Positions 1 to 9,414 of a stretch of 64,000 nucleotides of DNA are shown here, in pieces (position 1 is the first letter of the stretch; each line of letters opens with the position of its first letter). The notes under the pieces were generated by a model. The model was not told where the DNA came from, did no database searches, and worked only from the letters and a program-made list of their open reading frames with translations. A program made the position numbers and the translations under genes. Origin of the DNA: Mallotus nudiflorus (Eukaryota; Streptophyta; Magnoliopsida; Malpighiales; Euphorbiaceae). The DNA lies in NCBI GenBank assembly GCA_947683625.1, contig CANTUR010001430.1, positions 1 to 64,000 of the forward strand. Reading direction: 5' to 3'.

Positions 1-473
1 AATGTAGTAATCAATGATAAAAAATAAGGTAGGCTAACAAGAAAATAATAAGGTAGGCTTAAAGAAAAGAACAATTTGTAACAAATAGGCTAATAGAAAT
101 GAAAAAACAAAGATAGATTATCAAAGAACACAAAGAGACAGAATTATAAAGATAGATCTCAATGGAATATGAAGAGTCAATTTTTTTTTTAATGTAAACT
201 GAGATCTAACATAGGAATATCAAAGATAACATATACTTTTTTTTTATGGACGAATTTTTTATTTTTATTTTTTTATGGACGAATTTTTTTTTTTTTTTTT
301 TGATATCTGCAAACAAAATCTTGAGAAAAGAAGAATAAAGATAAAAAAAAATAATAAGAATAATAGATAGCAAGAAAGGTGCAAAATATAAGATGAACAC
401 AAGATATTGAGAACTAAAAGATAGTTTTGGATATGCAAACCTCAATCTTGAGCCAATGCTCTGATACCATTTA
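1..473 (-). other. 5' untranslated leader of copy 1 (partial)
   Basis: Non-coding leader between the 5' LTR and the gag start, matching the leaders of copies 2 and 6. It contains long T-runs (A-runs on the element strand) separated by the short motif TTCGTCCAT. No gene is seen in it. Confidence 0.85.
453..469 (-). other. Primer-binding site, copy 1
   Basis: On the minus strand this reads TGGTATCAGAGCATTGG, three bases inside the 5' LTR. The first 12 bases are complementary to the 3' end of plant initiator-methionine tRNA, the usual minus-strand primer of many plant Ty3/gypsy elements. Confidence 0.85.
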
Positions 474-1297
474 TGATGGGAATTGTAGGTTTCATCAATT
501 AACTCCCCAATAGCAAGAATACTATGATAAGTTGAATTGAAAGAAAACTAGAAATTACCAATTTAATCCACAAATTCGGATCGTTCAAAGATTGAAGTAA
601 GAAGATAGATGCTACTTAACCCCTTTACCAACAAGGATAAAGATACTAAGATAGACTTTGAATTTCCTCTTGTGCCACAAACAAGAAAGTTTGATAAATA
701 ACAAGAAAACAAAGATTTAGATTTTGACACCACATGCTAGAATAAAGCTTGATAAGTCACAAAGTTTATGCAAGAAATTAAAGACAAAATTCCTCACAAT
801 CAAACTCAAACAAAGTTATAATTTATATATCAAATTCATTCATGCTACAAAAGAAAGCAAAGGACTTGTTTATATAGAGTACAAGTCCATGCTCACACTA
901 CTAAAATAGACTCACACACATAGGATTACTTTTACTCTTAAATGGCCTTAATAACCATTAACCACATTAATAGCCATTACTTATTATTGATTACCCCATT
1001 AACTTTAGTAACCACTACCCATAATAATAGCCATTACTTAGTATTAATTACCCTATTAACTTGTATATGGTGGCTACATGTAACCCTAATTGTTATTAAC
1101 ACAAAAACAAGTTAAATATTATTCCTTGGGCCTCCATGGATGCCTTATTGGGCTGAAATTCGTGGGCTTTCCAAATGTCCTTAATTAAACCCAATATGGC
1201 TTCTTGAAGCTTCTTGGATTTGGACCTTGTGATTGGGCCTTCTTTTACTATTAATAGATCTTGGATCTCTTTAGGCTTTGAACTTGGATTCACATCA
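474..1297 (-). repeat. 5' LTR of copy 1 (824 bp)
   Basis: Bounded by TGATG and CATCA on the element strand. It shares five private variant sites (six bases) with the 3' LTR of copy 2 (9213-10036) that are absent from every other LTR here, including copy 2's own 5' LTR. It differs from that 3' LTR at about five other positions by eye. Together with the shared GTTAA/TTAAC flank, this indicates the two LTRs were once the ends of a single insertion. Confidence 0.95.
870..876 (-). promoter_or_regulatory. TATA box in 5' LTR of copy 1
   Basis: TATATAA on the minus strand in the context CTCTATATAAAC, 421 bp from the LTR start. The same position and sequence occur in every LTR of the family. Confidence 0.7.
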
Positions 1298-3145
1298 GTT
1301 AATATGCAATTGGAACATTGGATAACTTGTTTAAAACCATTTGTGCACAAATTTGCACGAGTTCACGTTTTGTGTACAAAGCATGTGTGCACAAACCGTG
1401 CATTCAATTATGTCAAATGTATTCATCAGTTTAGAATTATAGAATAAGCAATTAGTATCGTAAATATGCAATTGGAACATTGGATAACATGTTCAAAACC
1501 ATTTGTGCGCAAATTTGCACGAGTTCACGTTTTGCGTTCAAACAGGCGCCAATGTGCACAAATTGTGCATTCAATTATGTCAATTGTATTCATGAGTTTA
1601 TAATTCTAGAATAAGTGGTTAGTATTGTAAGTACGCATTCGGAATAACATGTTCAAAAGGATTTGTGCATGAATTTGCATGCGTTCACGTTTTGCGTACA
1701 AACATGCGCAAATGTGCAGAAACTGTGCATTCGATTATGTCAACTGTATTCATGAGTTCAGAATTCTAGAATAAGTAGTTGTTATTGTAAATATGCAAAT
1801 GGAACATTGGATAACATGTTCAAAACTATTTGTGTACAAATTTGTTCACGTTTTGCACACAATCATGTGCAAATGTGGACAAATTGTGAATTCGATTATG
1901 TCAATTATATTCATGAGCTTAGAATTAAAGAATAAGTAGTCAGTATTTTTAATATGCAATTGGAACATTGGATAACATGTTCAAAACTATATGTACAAAA
2001 ATTTACACGAGTCCACGTTTTGTGTAGAAACATGTGCAAATGTGCACAAATTGTGCACTCAATTATGTCAAGTGCATTCATCAGTTTAGAATTCTAGAAT
2101 AAGTACTTAGTATCGTAAATATGCAATTGGAACATTAGATAACATGTTCAAAAACATTTGTGCACAAATTTGCACGAGTTCACGTTTCGCATTCAAGCAT
2201 GTGCAAATGTGCCTAAATTGTGCATTCAATTATGTCAACTGTATTCATGGGTTTATAATTCTAGGATAAGTATTGTGAATATGCAATTAGAGCACTGGAT
2301 AACATGTTCAAAACCATTGGTGCACAAATTTACACGAGTTCACGTTTTGCGCACAAACATGTGCAAATGTGCACAAATTGTGCATTCAATTATTATGTCA
2401 ATTGTGTCCACGAGTTTAGAATTATAGAATAATTACTTATTATTATAAATATTGAATTGGAACATTGGATAACATGTTCAAAACCATTTGTGAACAACTT
2501 TGCACGAGTTCACGTTTTGCGTTCAAACATGTGCAAACGTGCACAAATTGTGAATTCAATTGTGTCTACTGTGTTCATGAGTCCATAATTCTAGAATAAG
2601 TACCTAGCATTGTAAATATTCAATTGGAACATCGGAAAACATGTTCAAAACCATTTGTGCACAAAATTGCACGACTTCACGTTTTGCGTACAAATATGTG
2701 CAAATGTGCACAAATTGAGCATTCGATTATGCCAATTGTATTCATGAGTTTATAATTCTAGAATAATTAGTTAGTATTGTAAATACACAATTGGAAGATT
2801 GGATAACATGTTCAAAAGAAGGATTTGTGCACAAATTTGCATGTGTTCACGTTTTGCGTACAAACATGTGCAAATGTGCACAAATTGTGCATTGAATTAT
2901 GTCAATCGTAATCATGAGTTTAGAATTCTAGAATTAGTAGTTATTACTGTAAATGTGAAATTGGAACATTGGATAATTTGTTCAAAAGTATTCGTGCACA
3001 AATTTGTACGAGTTCACGTTTTGCACACAAACGTGTGCAAATGTGGAAAAAATTGTGCATTCAATTATCTCAGTTGTATTCATGAGTTTAGAATTAAAGA
3101 ATGAGCATTTAGGGTTGTTAATATGCAATTGGAACATTGGATAAC
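1298..3145 (+). repeat. Satellite block A, inverted relative to the rest of the array
   Basis: About 1.85 kb of the ~165 bp satellite, reading ...AATTGGAACATTGGATAAC... on the plus strand. All satellite after 10037 reads in the opposite orientation. The block is one complete 11-monomer higher-order repeat (GTTAA at 1298 recurs at 3117, 1,819 bp apart) plus 29 bp. Its monomer 4 carries AGAGCACTGG, the left-family variant, so it belongs to the same subfamily as block B. It is enclosed by copy 1 (minus) and copy 2 (plus). Confidence 0.93.
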
Positions 3146-3382
3146 TGATGTGAATCCAAGTTCAAAGCCTAAAGAGATCCAAGATCCATTAATAGTACAA
3201 GAAGGCCCAATCACAAGGTCCAAATCCAAGATGCTTCAAGAAGCCATATTGGGTTTAATTAAGGACATTTGGAAAGCCCACGAATTTCAGCCCAATAAGG
3301 CATCCATGGAGGCCCAAGGAATAATATTTAACTTGTTTTTGTGTTAATAACAATTAGGGTTACATGTAGCCACCATATACAA

Positions 3383-3496
3383 GTTAATAGGGTAATTAAT
3401 ACCAAGTAATGGCTATTATTATGGGTAGCGGTTACTAAAGTTAATGGGGTAATCAATACCAAGTAATGGCTATTAATGTGGGTAATGGTTATTAAA
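3383..3496 (+). repeat. 57 bp tandem duplication in U3 of the LTR
   Basis: Two adjacent 57 bp units (3383-3439 and 3440-3496), each beginning GTTAAT and containing AAGTAATGGCTATTA, lie about 70 bp upstream of the TATA box. The same pair occurs in every LTR of the family in this window. The position fits an enhancer-like direct repeat, but that function is inference. Confidence 0.8.
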
Positions 3497-3566
3497 GCCA
3501 TTTAAGAGTAAAAGTAATCCTATGTGTGTGAGTCTATTTTAGTAGTGTGAGCATGGACTTGTACTC

Positions 3567-3573
3567 TATATAA
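3567..3573 (+). promoter_or_regulatory. TATA box in 5' LTR of copy 2
   Basis: TATATAA in the context CTCTATATAAAC, the only strong TATA element in the LTR. It would place the transcription start about 25-35 bp downstream, defining the U3/R boundary. Confidence 0.75.
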
Positions 3574-3969
3574 ACAAGTCCTTTTCTTTCTTTTGTAGCA
3601 TGAATGAATTTGATATATGAATTATAACTTTGTTTGAGTTTTATTGTGAGGAATTTTGTCTTTAATTTCTTGCATAAACTTTGTGACTTATCAAGCTTTA
3701 TTCTAGCTTGTGGTGTCAAAATCTAAATCTTTGTTTTCTTGTTATTTATCAAACATTCTTGTTTGTGGCATAAGAGGAAATTCAAAGTCTATCTTAGTAT
3801 CTTTATCCTTGTTGGTAAAGGGGTTAAGTAGCATCTATCTTCTTACTTCAATCTTTGAACGATCCGAATTTGTGGATTAAATTGGTAATTTCTAGTTTTC
3901 TTTCAATTCAACTTATCATAGTATTCTTGCTATTGGGGAGTTAATTGATGAAACCTACAATTCCCATCA

Positions 3970-4656
3970 TAAGTGGTATCAGAGCATTGGCTCAAGATTG
4001 AGGTTTGCATATCCAAGACTATCTTTTAGTTCTCAATATCTTGTGTTCATCTTATATTTTGCACCTTTCTTGCTATCTATTATTCTTGTTATTTTTTTTT
4101 ATCTTTATTCTTCTTATCTCAAGATTTTGTTTGCAGATATCAAAAAAAAAAAAAAAAAAAATTCGTCCATAAAAAAAAAAAAAAAATTCGTCCATAAAAA
4201 AAAAGTATATGTTATCTTTGATATTCCTATGTTAGATCTCAGTTTACATTAAAAAAAAAATTGACTCTTCATATTCCATTGAGATCTATCTTTATAATTC
4301 TGTCTCTTTGTGTTCTTTGATAATCTATCTTTGTTTTTTCATTTCTATTAGCCTATTTGTTACAAATTGTTCTTTTCTTTAAGCCTACCTTATTATTTTC
4401 TTGTTAGCCTACCTTATTTTTTATCATTGATTACTACATTCTTGAATTTTGTTTGATTCTGAAACTTAGTTAATTTAAGAAATCAAAAGGCAAATTTGAG
4501 AGGTAAAAGGCAAGAGTGTGAGATCATTAGAGAAAAAGCCAAAATTGAGTGTAAACACGAGTGGTATACATCAATTTTGAGTGAAACACGTGAGGGAGTG
4601 TTGTGAGATTGTTTTTTTTTCTATTTTCTTTTGTTAAAATTTTAGGTTTTACAATC
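3970..4656 (+). other. 5' untranslated leader of copy 2
   Basis: A 687 bp leader with no convincing gene. Near 4141-4203 are long A-runs separated by two copies of TTCGTCCAT. A T-run just before the gag start varies in length between copies, which breaks any upstream extension of the reading frame and supports the ATG at 4657. Confidence 0.85.
3974..3990 (+). other. Primer-binding site, copy 2
   Basis: TGGTATCAGAGCATTGG, four bases after the 5' LTR. TGGTATCAGAGC is complementary to the 3' end of initiator-methionine tRNA. Confidence 0.9.
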
Positions 4657-7600
4657 ATGTCAAAAGACACAAGTTCTTCTTCTACAAATGATCATGTGAT
4701 TCAAGCTATGCAACAACAATTCGAAAGAATGTTTAACATGATGGCGGGAGTCAATGAGAAATTGGAGAGGCATGATGGCATCCTTAACCAATTACAAGGA
4801 GAGCCTAAAGAAAGGAGACGTCCACCAATTGACCAAGAGGACTATGAAGGAGAGGATGAATTGGATGATGATCAAGTCACCTTGGTGGGACAACAAATCA
4901 ATCCTAGGAGACAAGCTAGGAGAGGACGTCCTAAAGATGATGTTGATCGTAACCTTGGAAGCATCAAAATGAAGATTCCTTCATTCCAAGGAAGAAATGA
5001 TCCAGATGTGTACCTTGAATGGGAGAGGAAAGTGGAACTCATCTTCGAATGTCACAATTATTCGGAGGAGAAAAAGGTAAAACTTGCCGCTGTTGAGTTT
5101 AGTGATTATGCAATTGTTTGGTGGGATCAATTTTGCAAGGAAAGACGTAGATATGAAGAAAGACCCGTGGAGTCTTGGAGGGAAATGAAGCAAATCATGA
5201 GAAAGAGGTTTGTTCCAAGCCACTACTATAGAGAGCTTCATCAAAGGTTACGAACTCTAATTCAAGGATCCATGAGTGTGGAGGAGTATCACAAAGAAAT
5301 GGAGAAGGCTATGATTAGAGCAAATGTGGTAGAAGATCGTGAAGCTACCATGGCAAGGTTTTTGAGAGGGCTAAACAAAAACATTGCTGATGTTGTTGAT
5401 TTGCAACATTATGTGGAGATTGAAGATATGGTGAATTTGGCCATGAAAGTGGAAAGGCAATTGAAAGGAAAGAGGTATGATTCTAAACCAAATGTGGGTT
5501 CTTCTTCTTCTTGGAAAACTTCTTGGGGGAAAAAGGATAATAAACCTTTTAACAAGTCAAAAATGGAAGAAAATAAACCAAAAATTGACTTGGGTAATAA
5601 GGGAAAGGGTGAGAATCAACCAACCCAAACTAGGGGAATAAAATGTTTTAAGTGTTTGGGTCATGGACACATTGCTAGGGAATGTCCAAATAAGAAAGTT
5701 ATGATTCTAAGGGATGGTGATATTGAATCGGAGAGTGAGGGGGATAGTGATGATGATATGCCTTCTTTAGAAGATTGTAGTGATGTTGAATGTGCTAAGG
5801 GAGATAATCTTGTTGTTCAAAGAACATTGAGTTTGCAAAATAAACATGATGTCCATAGGGAGCAAAGGGAAAATTTGTTTCATACTCATTGTTTGATTTC
5901 TAACAAGTTGTGCAACATGATTGTGGATAGTGGAAGTTGTACTAATGTAGCAAGCACTTTGCTAGTGGAGAAATTGAAGTTGCCTACTACCAAGCACCCA
6001 AGACCATACAAGTTGCAATGGCTTAATGAAAGTGGAGTTGTAAAGGTAAATAAGCAAGTTCTAGTTTCTTTTCAAATTGGTAGATATAAGGATGAGGTGT
6101 TGTGTGATGTGTTACCAATGTTGGCCGGACATATGTTGTTGGGGAGACCTTGGCAATATGATAGAAGGGCTAATCATGATGGATTCAAAAATATGTATAC
6201 TTTGATTATGGATGGAAAAAGGTTTAACCTTGGACCATTAACCCCAAAACAGATTTTTGAAGACCAAATGCGCATCAAGCAACAATATGAAGAAATGGGT
6301 TCTTCATTGGGAAATTCTTTGGGAAGGGAAACCTTTGAGAGTAAAGAAAAAGGTGAGATGAGTGAACCTAAAAATTCCAATTCTCTTGACCAAAATGGGA
6401 AACACATGGTGAGAGAAAACAAGGAAGGTTCAAATGAAAGAAAAATGAGTGTTTATGCAAAAATGAGTGATGTGAAGGAAGCTATGCTTTTGAGGCAACA
6501 CATGCTTGTACTTATGTACAAGGAGATTTTGCATATTTCTAACGAAATAACCAATGGTTTGCCTAGTGTTGTTGTTGATCTTTTGCAGGTTTATGAAGAT
6601 TTATTCCTAGAAGAAATTCCAAATGGTTTGCCACCTAAAAGAGGCATTGAGCACCAAATTGATTTCATACCCGGAGCAAGCATTCCAAATAGACCAGCAT
6701 ATAGATGTAATCCGGAGGAGACCAAGGAAATCCAAAAGCAAGTGAGTGAGCTTATGGAGAAGGATTATGTTCGTGAAAGCATGAGTCCATATGCCGTACC
6801 CGTCTTGTTAGTGCCTAAGAAAGATGGAACTTGGAGGATGTGTGTTGATTGTCGTGCCATCAACAAAATCACGATGAAGTATAGACATCCCATTCCTAGG
6901 CTAGATGACATGTTGGATGAATTGCATGGTTCATATTTGTTTTCAAAAATTGATTTGAAATCTGGTTATCATCAAATTAGAATGAGAGAAGGTGATGAAT
7001 GGAAAACAGCTTTTAAAACTAAACATGGTTTATATGAGTGGTTAGTAATGCCTTTTGGTTTAACTAATGCACCAAGCACTTTCATGAGATTGATGAATCA
7101 TGTTTTAAGAGCATTCATAGGCAAATTTGTTGTTGTCTATTTTGATGATATCTTGGTTTATAGCAAAAATTTAGATGAGCATGTACAACATTTGACTTGT
7201 GTTTTTGATGTGCTTAGAGAAGAGAAGTTGTATGCTAATCTAAAGAAATGTTGTTTTTGCACTAATGAAATTACTTTTCTTGGATATATTGTCAATGACA
7301 AGGGCATTCATGTTGATCAAGAAAAGGTAAAAGTAATTAGAGAATGGCCAACACCCACAAGTGTAAGTGAAGCAAGAAGCTTTCATGGTTTAGCTAGCTT
7401 TTATAGAAGGTTCATTAAAAATTTTTCTACCATAGCTGCACCTTTAACTGAATGCATCAAAAAGAATGTTGGTTTTAAGTGGGGAATTGAACAAGATGAG
7501 GCTTTTAACTTGCTAAAAGACAAATTAAGTTCTGCACCCTTGTTATCTTTGCCAAATTTTACTAAACCTTTTGAGATTGAGTGCGATGCAAGTGGCATAG

Positions 7601-9414
7601 GTATTGGAGGAGTTTTGATGCAAGAAGGCAAGCCCATAGCATTCTTTAGCGAAAAGCTAAGTGGAGCAAGTCTAAACTACCCTACATATGACAAGGAGTT
7701 CTATGCATTGGTGAGAGTTCTAAGGACATGGCAGCATTACCTTGGTTACAAAGAATTCATAATTCACACTGACCATGAGTCCTTGAAGTATCTCAAAGGA
7801 CAAGGAAAGCTCAACAAGAGACATGCAAAATGGGTGGAATTCATTGAATCCTTTCCGTACATCATTAAGTACAAGCAAGGGAAAGAAAATGTGGTGGCCG
7901 ATGCATTGTCAAGAAGGTATGCCTTGATCTCTAAACTTGATGCAAAATTATTAGGATTTGAATACATCAAAGATCTTTATTCTAATGATCCTGATTTTTC
8001 TAATGTTTATGGGGCATGTGAGAAAGGGGGTTTTGATAAGTTCTATAAGTTTGATGGTTTTCTTTTTCGGGAAAACAAATTGTGTGTGCCACAAAGTTCT
8101 TTAAGAGAGTTACTTGTGAGAGAGGCACATAGCGGAGGTTTAATGGGGCATTTTGGGATTAAGAAAACTTTGGATGTGTTAGGTGACCATTTCTTTTGGC
8201 CACACATGAAAAGGGATGTTAAGAGAATTTGTGAGAAATGCATTACTTACAAACAAGCCAAATCCAAAGCAATGCCTCATGGTTTGTATACACCTCTTAC
8301 CATACCAAATGAACCTTGGGTAGACATTTCTATGGATTTTGTTTTAGGATTACCTAGGTCTAAGGGAGGGAGAGATTCCATTTTTGTTGTTGTGGACAGG
8401 TTTAGCAAAATGGCACATTTCATTCCATGTCACAAGACGGATGATGCAACCCATATTGCCAATCTATTCTTCAAGGAGATTGTTAGGCTACATGGAGTGC
8501 CAAGGACCATTGTGAGTGATAGGGATGTCAAATTCCTAAGTCACTTTTGGAAGACTCTTTGGGGAAAGATGGGGACAAAGCTTTTGTATTCTACAACTTG
8601 TCATCCACAAACGGATGGACAAACGGAGGTGGTCAATAGGACACTTTCAACACTTTTGAGGGCTGTCATCCAAAGAAATATGAAGAATTGGGAAGAATGT
8701 TTGCCACATGTGGAATTTGCTTACAATAGGAGTGTGCATGGTTCAACAAATTGCTCACCATTTGAAGTTGTGTATGGATTCAACCCAATGACTCCATTAG
8801 ATTTGCTACCATTGCCATTGGACAAAGCTAATCTAGAGGGGAAACAAAAAGCTGAGTTCATCAAGACTTTGCATGAGAGGGTGCGTGCAAACATTGAGAA
8901 GAAGACACTCCAATATGAAAAGCAACACAACAAGGGGAGGAAGCAAGTCATTTTTGAGCCCGGAGATTGGGTGTGGGTGCACTTGAGGAAGGAAAGATTT
9001 CCTAACCAAAGGAAATCAAAGCTTATGCCAAGAGGAGATGGTCCTTTTAAAGTGCTTCAACGCATCAACAACAATGCCTACAAGCTAGAACTTCCAAGTG
9101 AGTATGGCAATGTTAGTGCTACATTTAATGTTAGTGACTTGTCTTTGTTTGATTTAGGTGATAAAGATGATGGAGCTGATTTGAGGACAAATCCTTTTAA
9201 AGATAGGGGGAATGATGTGAATCCAAGTTCAAAGCCTAAAGAGATCCAAGATCCATTAATAGTAAAAGAAGGCCCAATCACAAGGTCCAAATCCAAGATG
9301 CTTCAAGAAGCCATATTGGGTTTAATTAAGGACATTTGGAAAGCCCACGAATTTCAGCCCAATAAGGCATCCATGGAGGCCCAAGGAATAATATTTAACT
9401 TGTTTTTGTGTTAA
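4657..9414 (+). CDS. Gag-pol polyprotein of chromovirus-like Ty3/gypsy element, copy 2
   Basis: Single uninterrupted frame of 1,585 residues carrying out the whole replication cycle. In order: capsid-type gag region (about 100-280); CCHC zinc knuckle C330, C333, H338, C343; aspartic protease triad D424-S425-G426; reverse transcriptase with F829-D830-D831; RNase H with acidic residues including D977 and D1039; integrase with H1158/H1165 and catalytic D1227, D1288, E1324 (DD35E spacing); GPF motif at 1462-1464. The last 66 residues lie within the 3' LTR and contain GPITRSKSK, resembling the tail of CRM-type chromoviruses; there is no obvious chromodomain. The zinc site is damaged: residue 1198 is Tyr (codon TAC at 8248) where copies 3, 4 and 6 have Cys, so integrase is probably impaired. 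The ATG at 4657 (MSKD) is chosen because an in-frame upstream GTG at 4603 is not conserved in frame. Family is certain; CRM assignment is probable. Confidence 0.95.
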   Translation: MSKDTSSSSTNDHVIQAMQQQFERMFNMMAGVNEKLERHDGILNQLQGEPKERRRPPIDQEDYEGEDELDDDQVTLVGQQINPRRQARRGRPKDDVDRNLGSIKMKIPSFQGRNDPDVYLEWERKVELIFECHNYSEEKKVKLAAVEFSDYAIVWWDQFCKERRRYEERPVESWREMKQIMRKRFVPSHYYRELHQRLRTLIQGSMSVEEYHKEMEKAMIRANVVEDREATMARFLRGLNKNIADVVDLQHYVEIEDMVNLAMKVERQLKGKRYDSKPNVGSSSSWKTSWGKKDNKPFNKSKMEENKPKIDLGNKGKGENQPTQTRGIKCFKCLGHGHIARECPNKKVMILRDGDIESESEGDSDDDMPSLEDCSDVECAKGDNLVVQRTLSLQNKHDVHREQRENLFHTHCLISNKLCNMIVDSGSCTNVASTLLVEKLKLPTTKHPRPYKLQWLNESGVVKVNKQVLVSFQIGRYKDEVLCDVLPMLAGHMLLGRPWQYDRRANHDGFKNMYTLIMDGKRFNLGPLTPKQIFEDQMRIKQQYEEMGSSLGNSLGRETFESKEKGEMSEPKNSNSLDQNGKHMVRENKEGSNERKMSVYAKMSDVKEAMLLRQHMLVLMYKEILHISNEITNGLPSVVVDLLQVYEDLFLEEIPNGLPPKRGIEHQIDFIPGASIPNRPAYRCNPEETKEIQKQVSELMEKDYVRESMSPYAVPVLLVPKKDGTWRMCVDCRAINKITMKYRHPIPRLDDMLDELHGSYLFSKIDLKSGYHQIRMREGDEWKTAFKTKHGLYEWLVMPFGLTNAPSTFMRLMNHVLRAFIGKFVVVYFDDILVYSKNLDEHVQHLTCVFDVLREEKLYANLKKCCFCTNEITFLGYIVNDKGIHVDQEKVKVIREWPTPTSVSEARSFHGLASFYRRFIKNFSTIAAPLTECIKKNVGFKWGIEQDEAFNLLKDKLSSAPLLSLPNFTKPFEIECDASGIGIGGVLMQEGKPIAFFSEKLSGASLNYPTYDKEFYALVRVLRTWQHYLGYKEFIIHTDHESLKYLKGQGKLNKRHAKWVEFIESFPYIIKYKQGKENVVADALSRRYALISKLDAKLLGFEYIKDLYSNDPDFSNVYGACEKGGFDKFYKFDGFLFRENKLCVPQSSLRELLVREAHSGGLMGHFGIKKTLDVLGDHFFWPHMKRDVKRICEKCITYKQAKSKAMPHGLYTPLTIPNEPWVDISMDFVLGLPRSKGGRDSIFVVVDRFSKMAHFIPCHKTDDATHIANLFFKEIVRLHGVPRTIVSDRDVKFLSHFWKTLWGKMGTKLLYSTTCHPQTDGQTEVVNRTLSTLLRAVIQRNMKNWEECLPHVEFAYNRSVHGSTNCSPFEVVYGFNPMTPLDLLPLPLDKANLEGKQKAEFIKTLHERVRANIEKKTLQYEKQHNKGRKQVIFEPGDWVWVHLRKERFPNQRKSKLMPRGDGPFKVLQRINNNAYKLELPSEYGNVSATFNVSDLSLFDLGDKDDGADLRTNPFKDRGNDVNPSSKPKEIQDPLIVKEGPITRSKSKMLQEAILGLIKDIWKAHEFQPNKASMEAQGIIFNLFLC
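9199..9212 (+). other. Polypurine tract, copy 2
   Basis: AAAGATAGGGGGAA directly before the 3' LTR, the plus-strand primer site. It is interrupted by one T, while copies 3-6 have the pure-purine GAAGAAAGGGGGAA. The tract overlaps the coding frame. Confidence 0.85.

Larger units (their letters stand above)
1..1297 (-). mobile_element. Ty3/gypsy LTR retrotransposon, copy 1 (cut by window edge)
   Basis: Only the 5' end of a minus-strand element lies in the window: its 5' LTR (474-1297) and 473 bp of untranslated leader. By comparison with copy 5, the gag start codon would lie about 240 bp beyond the window edge. The sequence closely matches copies 2-6. The satellite resumes directly after the LTR with GTTAA (1298-1302). 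The same five bases, reverse-complemented (TTAAC, 10037-10041), flank the 3' LTR of copy 2 instead of copy 2's own left flank. This copy is therefore probably one product of a recombination between two elements. Confidence 0.93.
3146..3969 (+). repeat. 5' LTR of copy 2 (824 bp)
   Basis: Starts TGATG, ends CATCA. Contains a 57 bp tandem duplication in U3, a TATA box at 3567, and at its start a copy of the sequence encoding the polyprotein tail. It lacks the private variants shared by copy 2's 3' LTR and copy 1's LTR. At offset 86 it shares a T (AAGATGC) only with copy 2's 3' LTR. Confidence 0.97.

Noticed and set aside
724..909. A 61-codon open frame on the strand opposite each LTR, repeated in all copies.
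   Set aside because: It is antisense to R/U5 of the LTR, overlaps the TATA box, and has no independent evidence of coding.
3123..3347. Short open frames at the start of 5' LTRs (also at 1096, 18216, 32116, 50340, 62753) encoding a peptide with GPITRSKSK.
   Set aside because: This is the LTR copy of the polyprotein tail without the rest of the gene, so it is not an independent gene.
4603..4656. Possible upstream start (GTG) extending gag by 18 residues in copies 2, 4 and 5.
   Set aside because: The extension is translated from a T-run whose length varies and is out of frame in copy 3; the conserved ATG is a better start.
5641..5700. An env-like third gene or a separate gag and pol.
   Set aside because: Gag and pol form one frame, and there is no open frame between the integrase tail and the 3' LTR, so this is not an errantivirus-type element.
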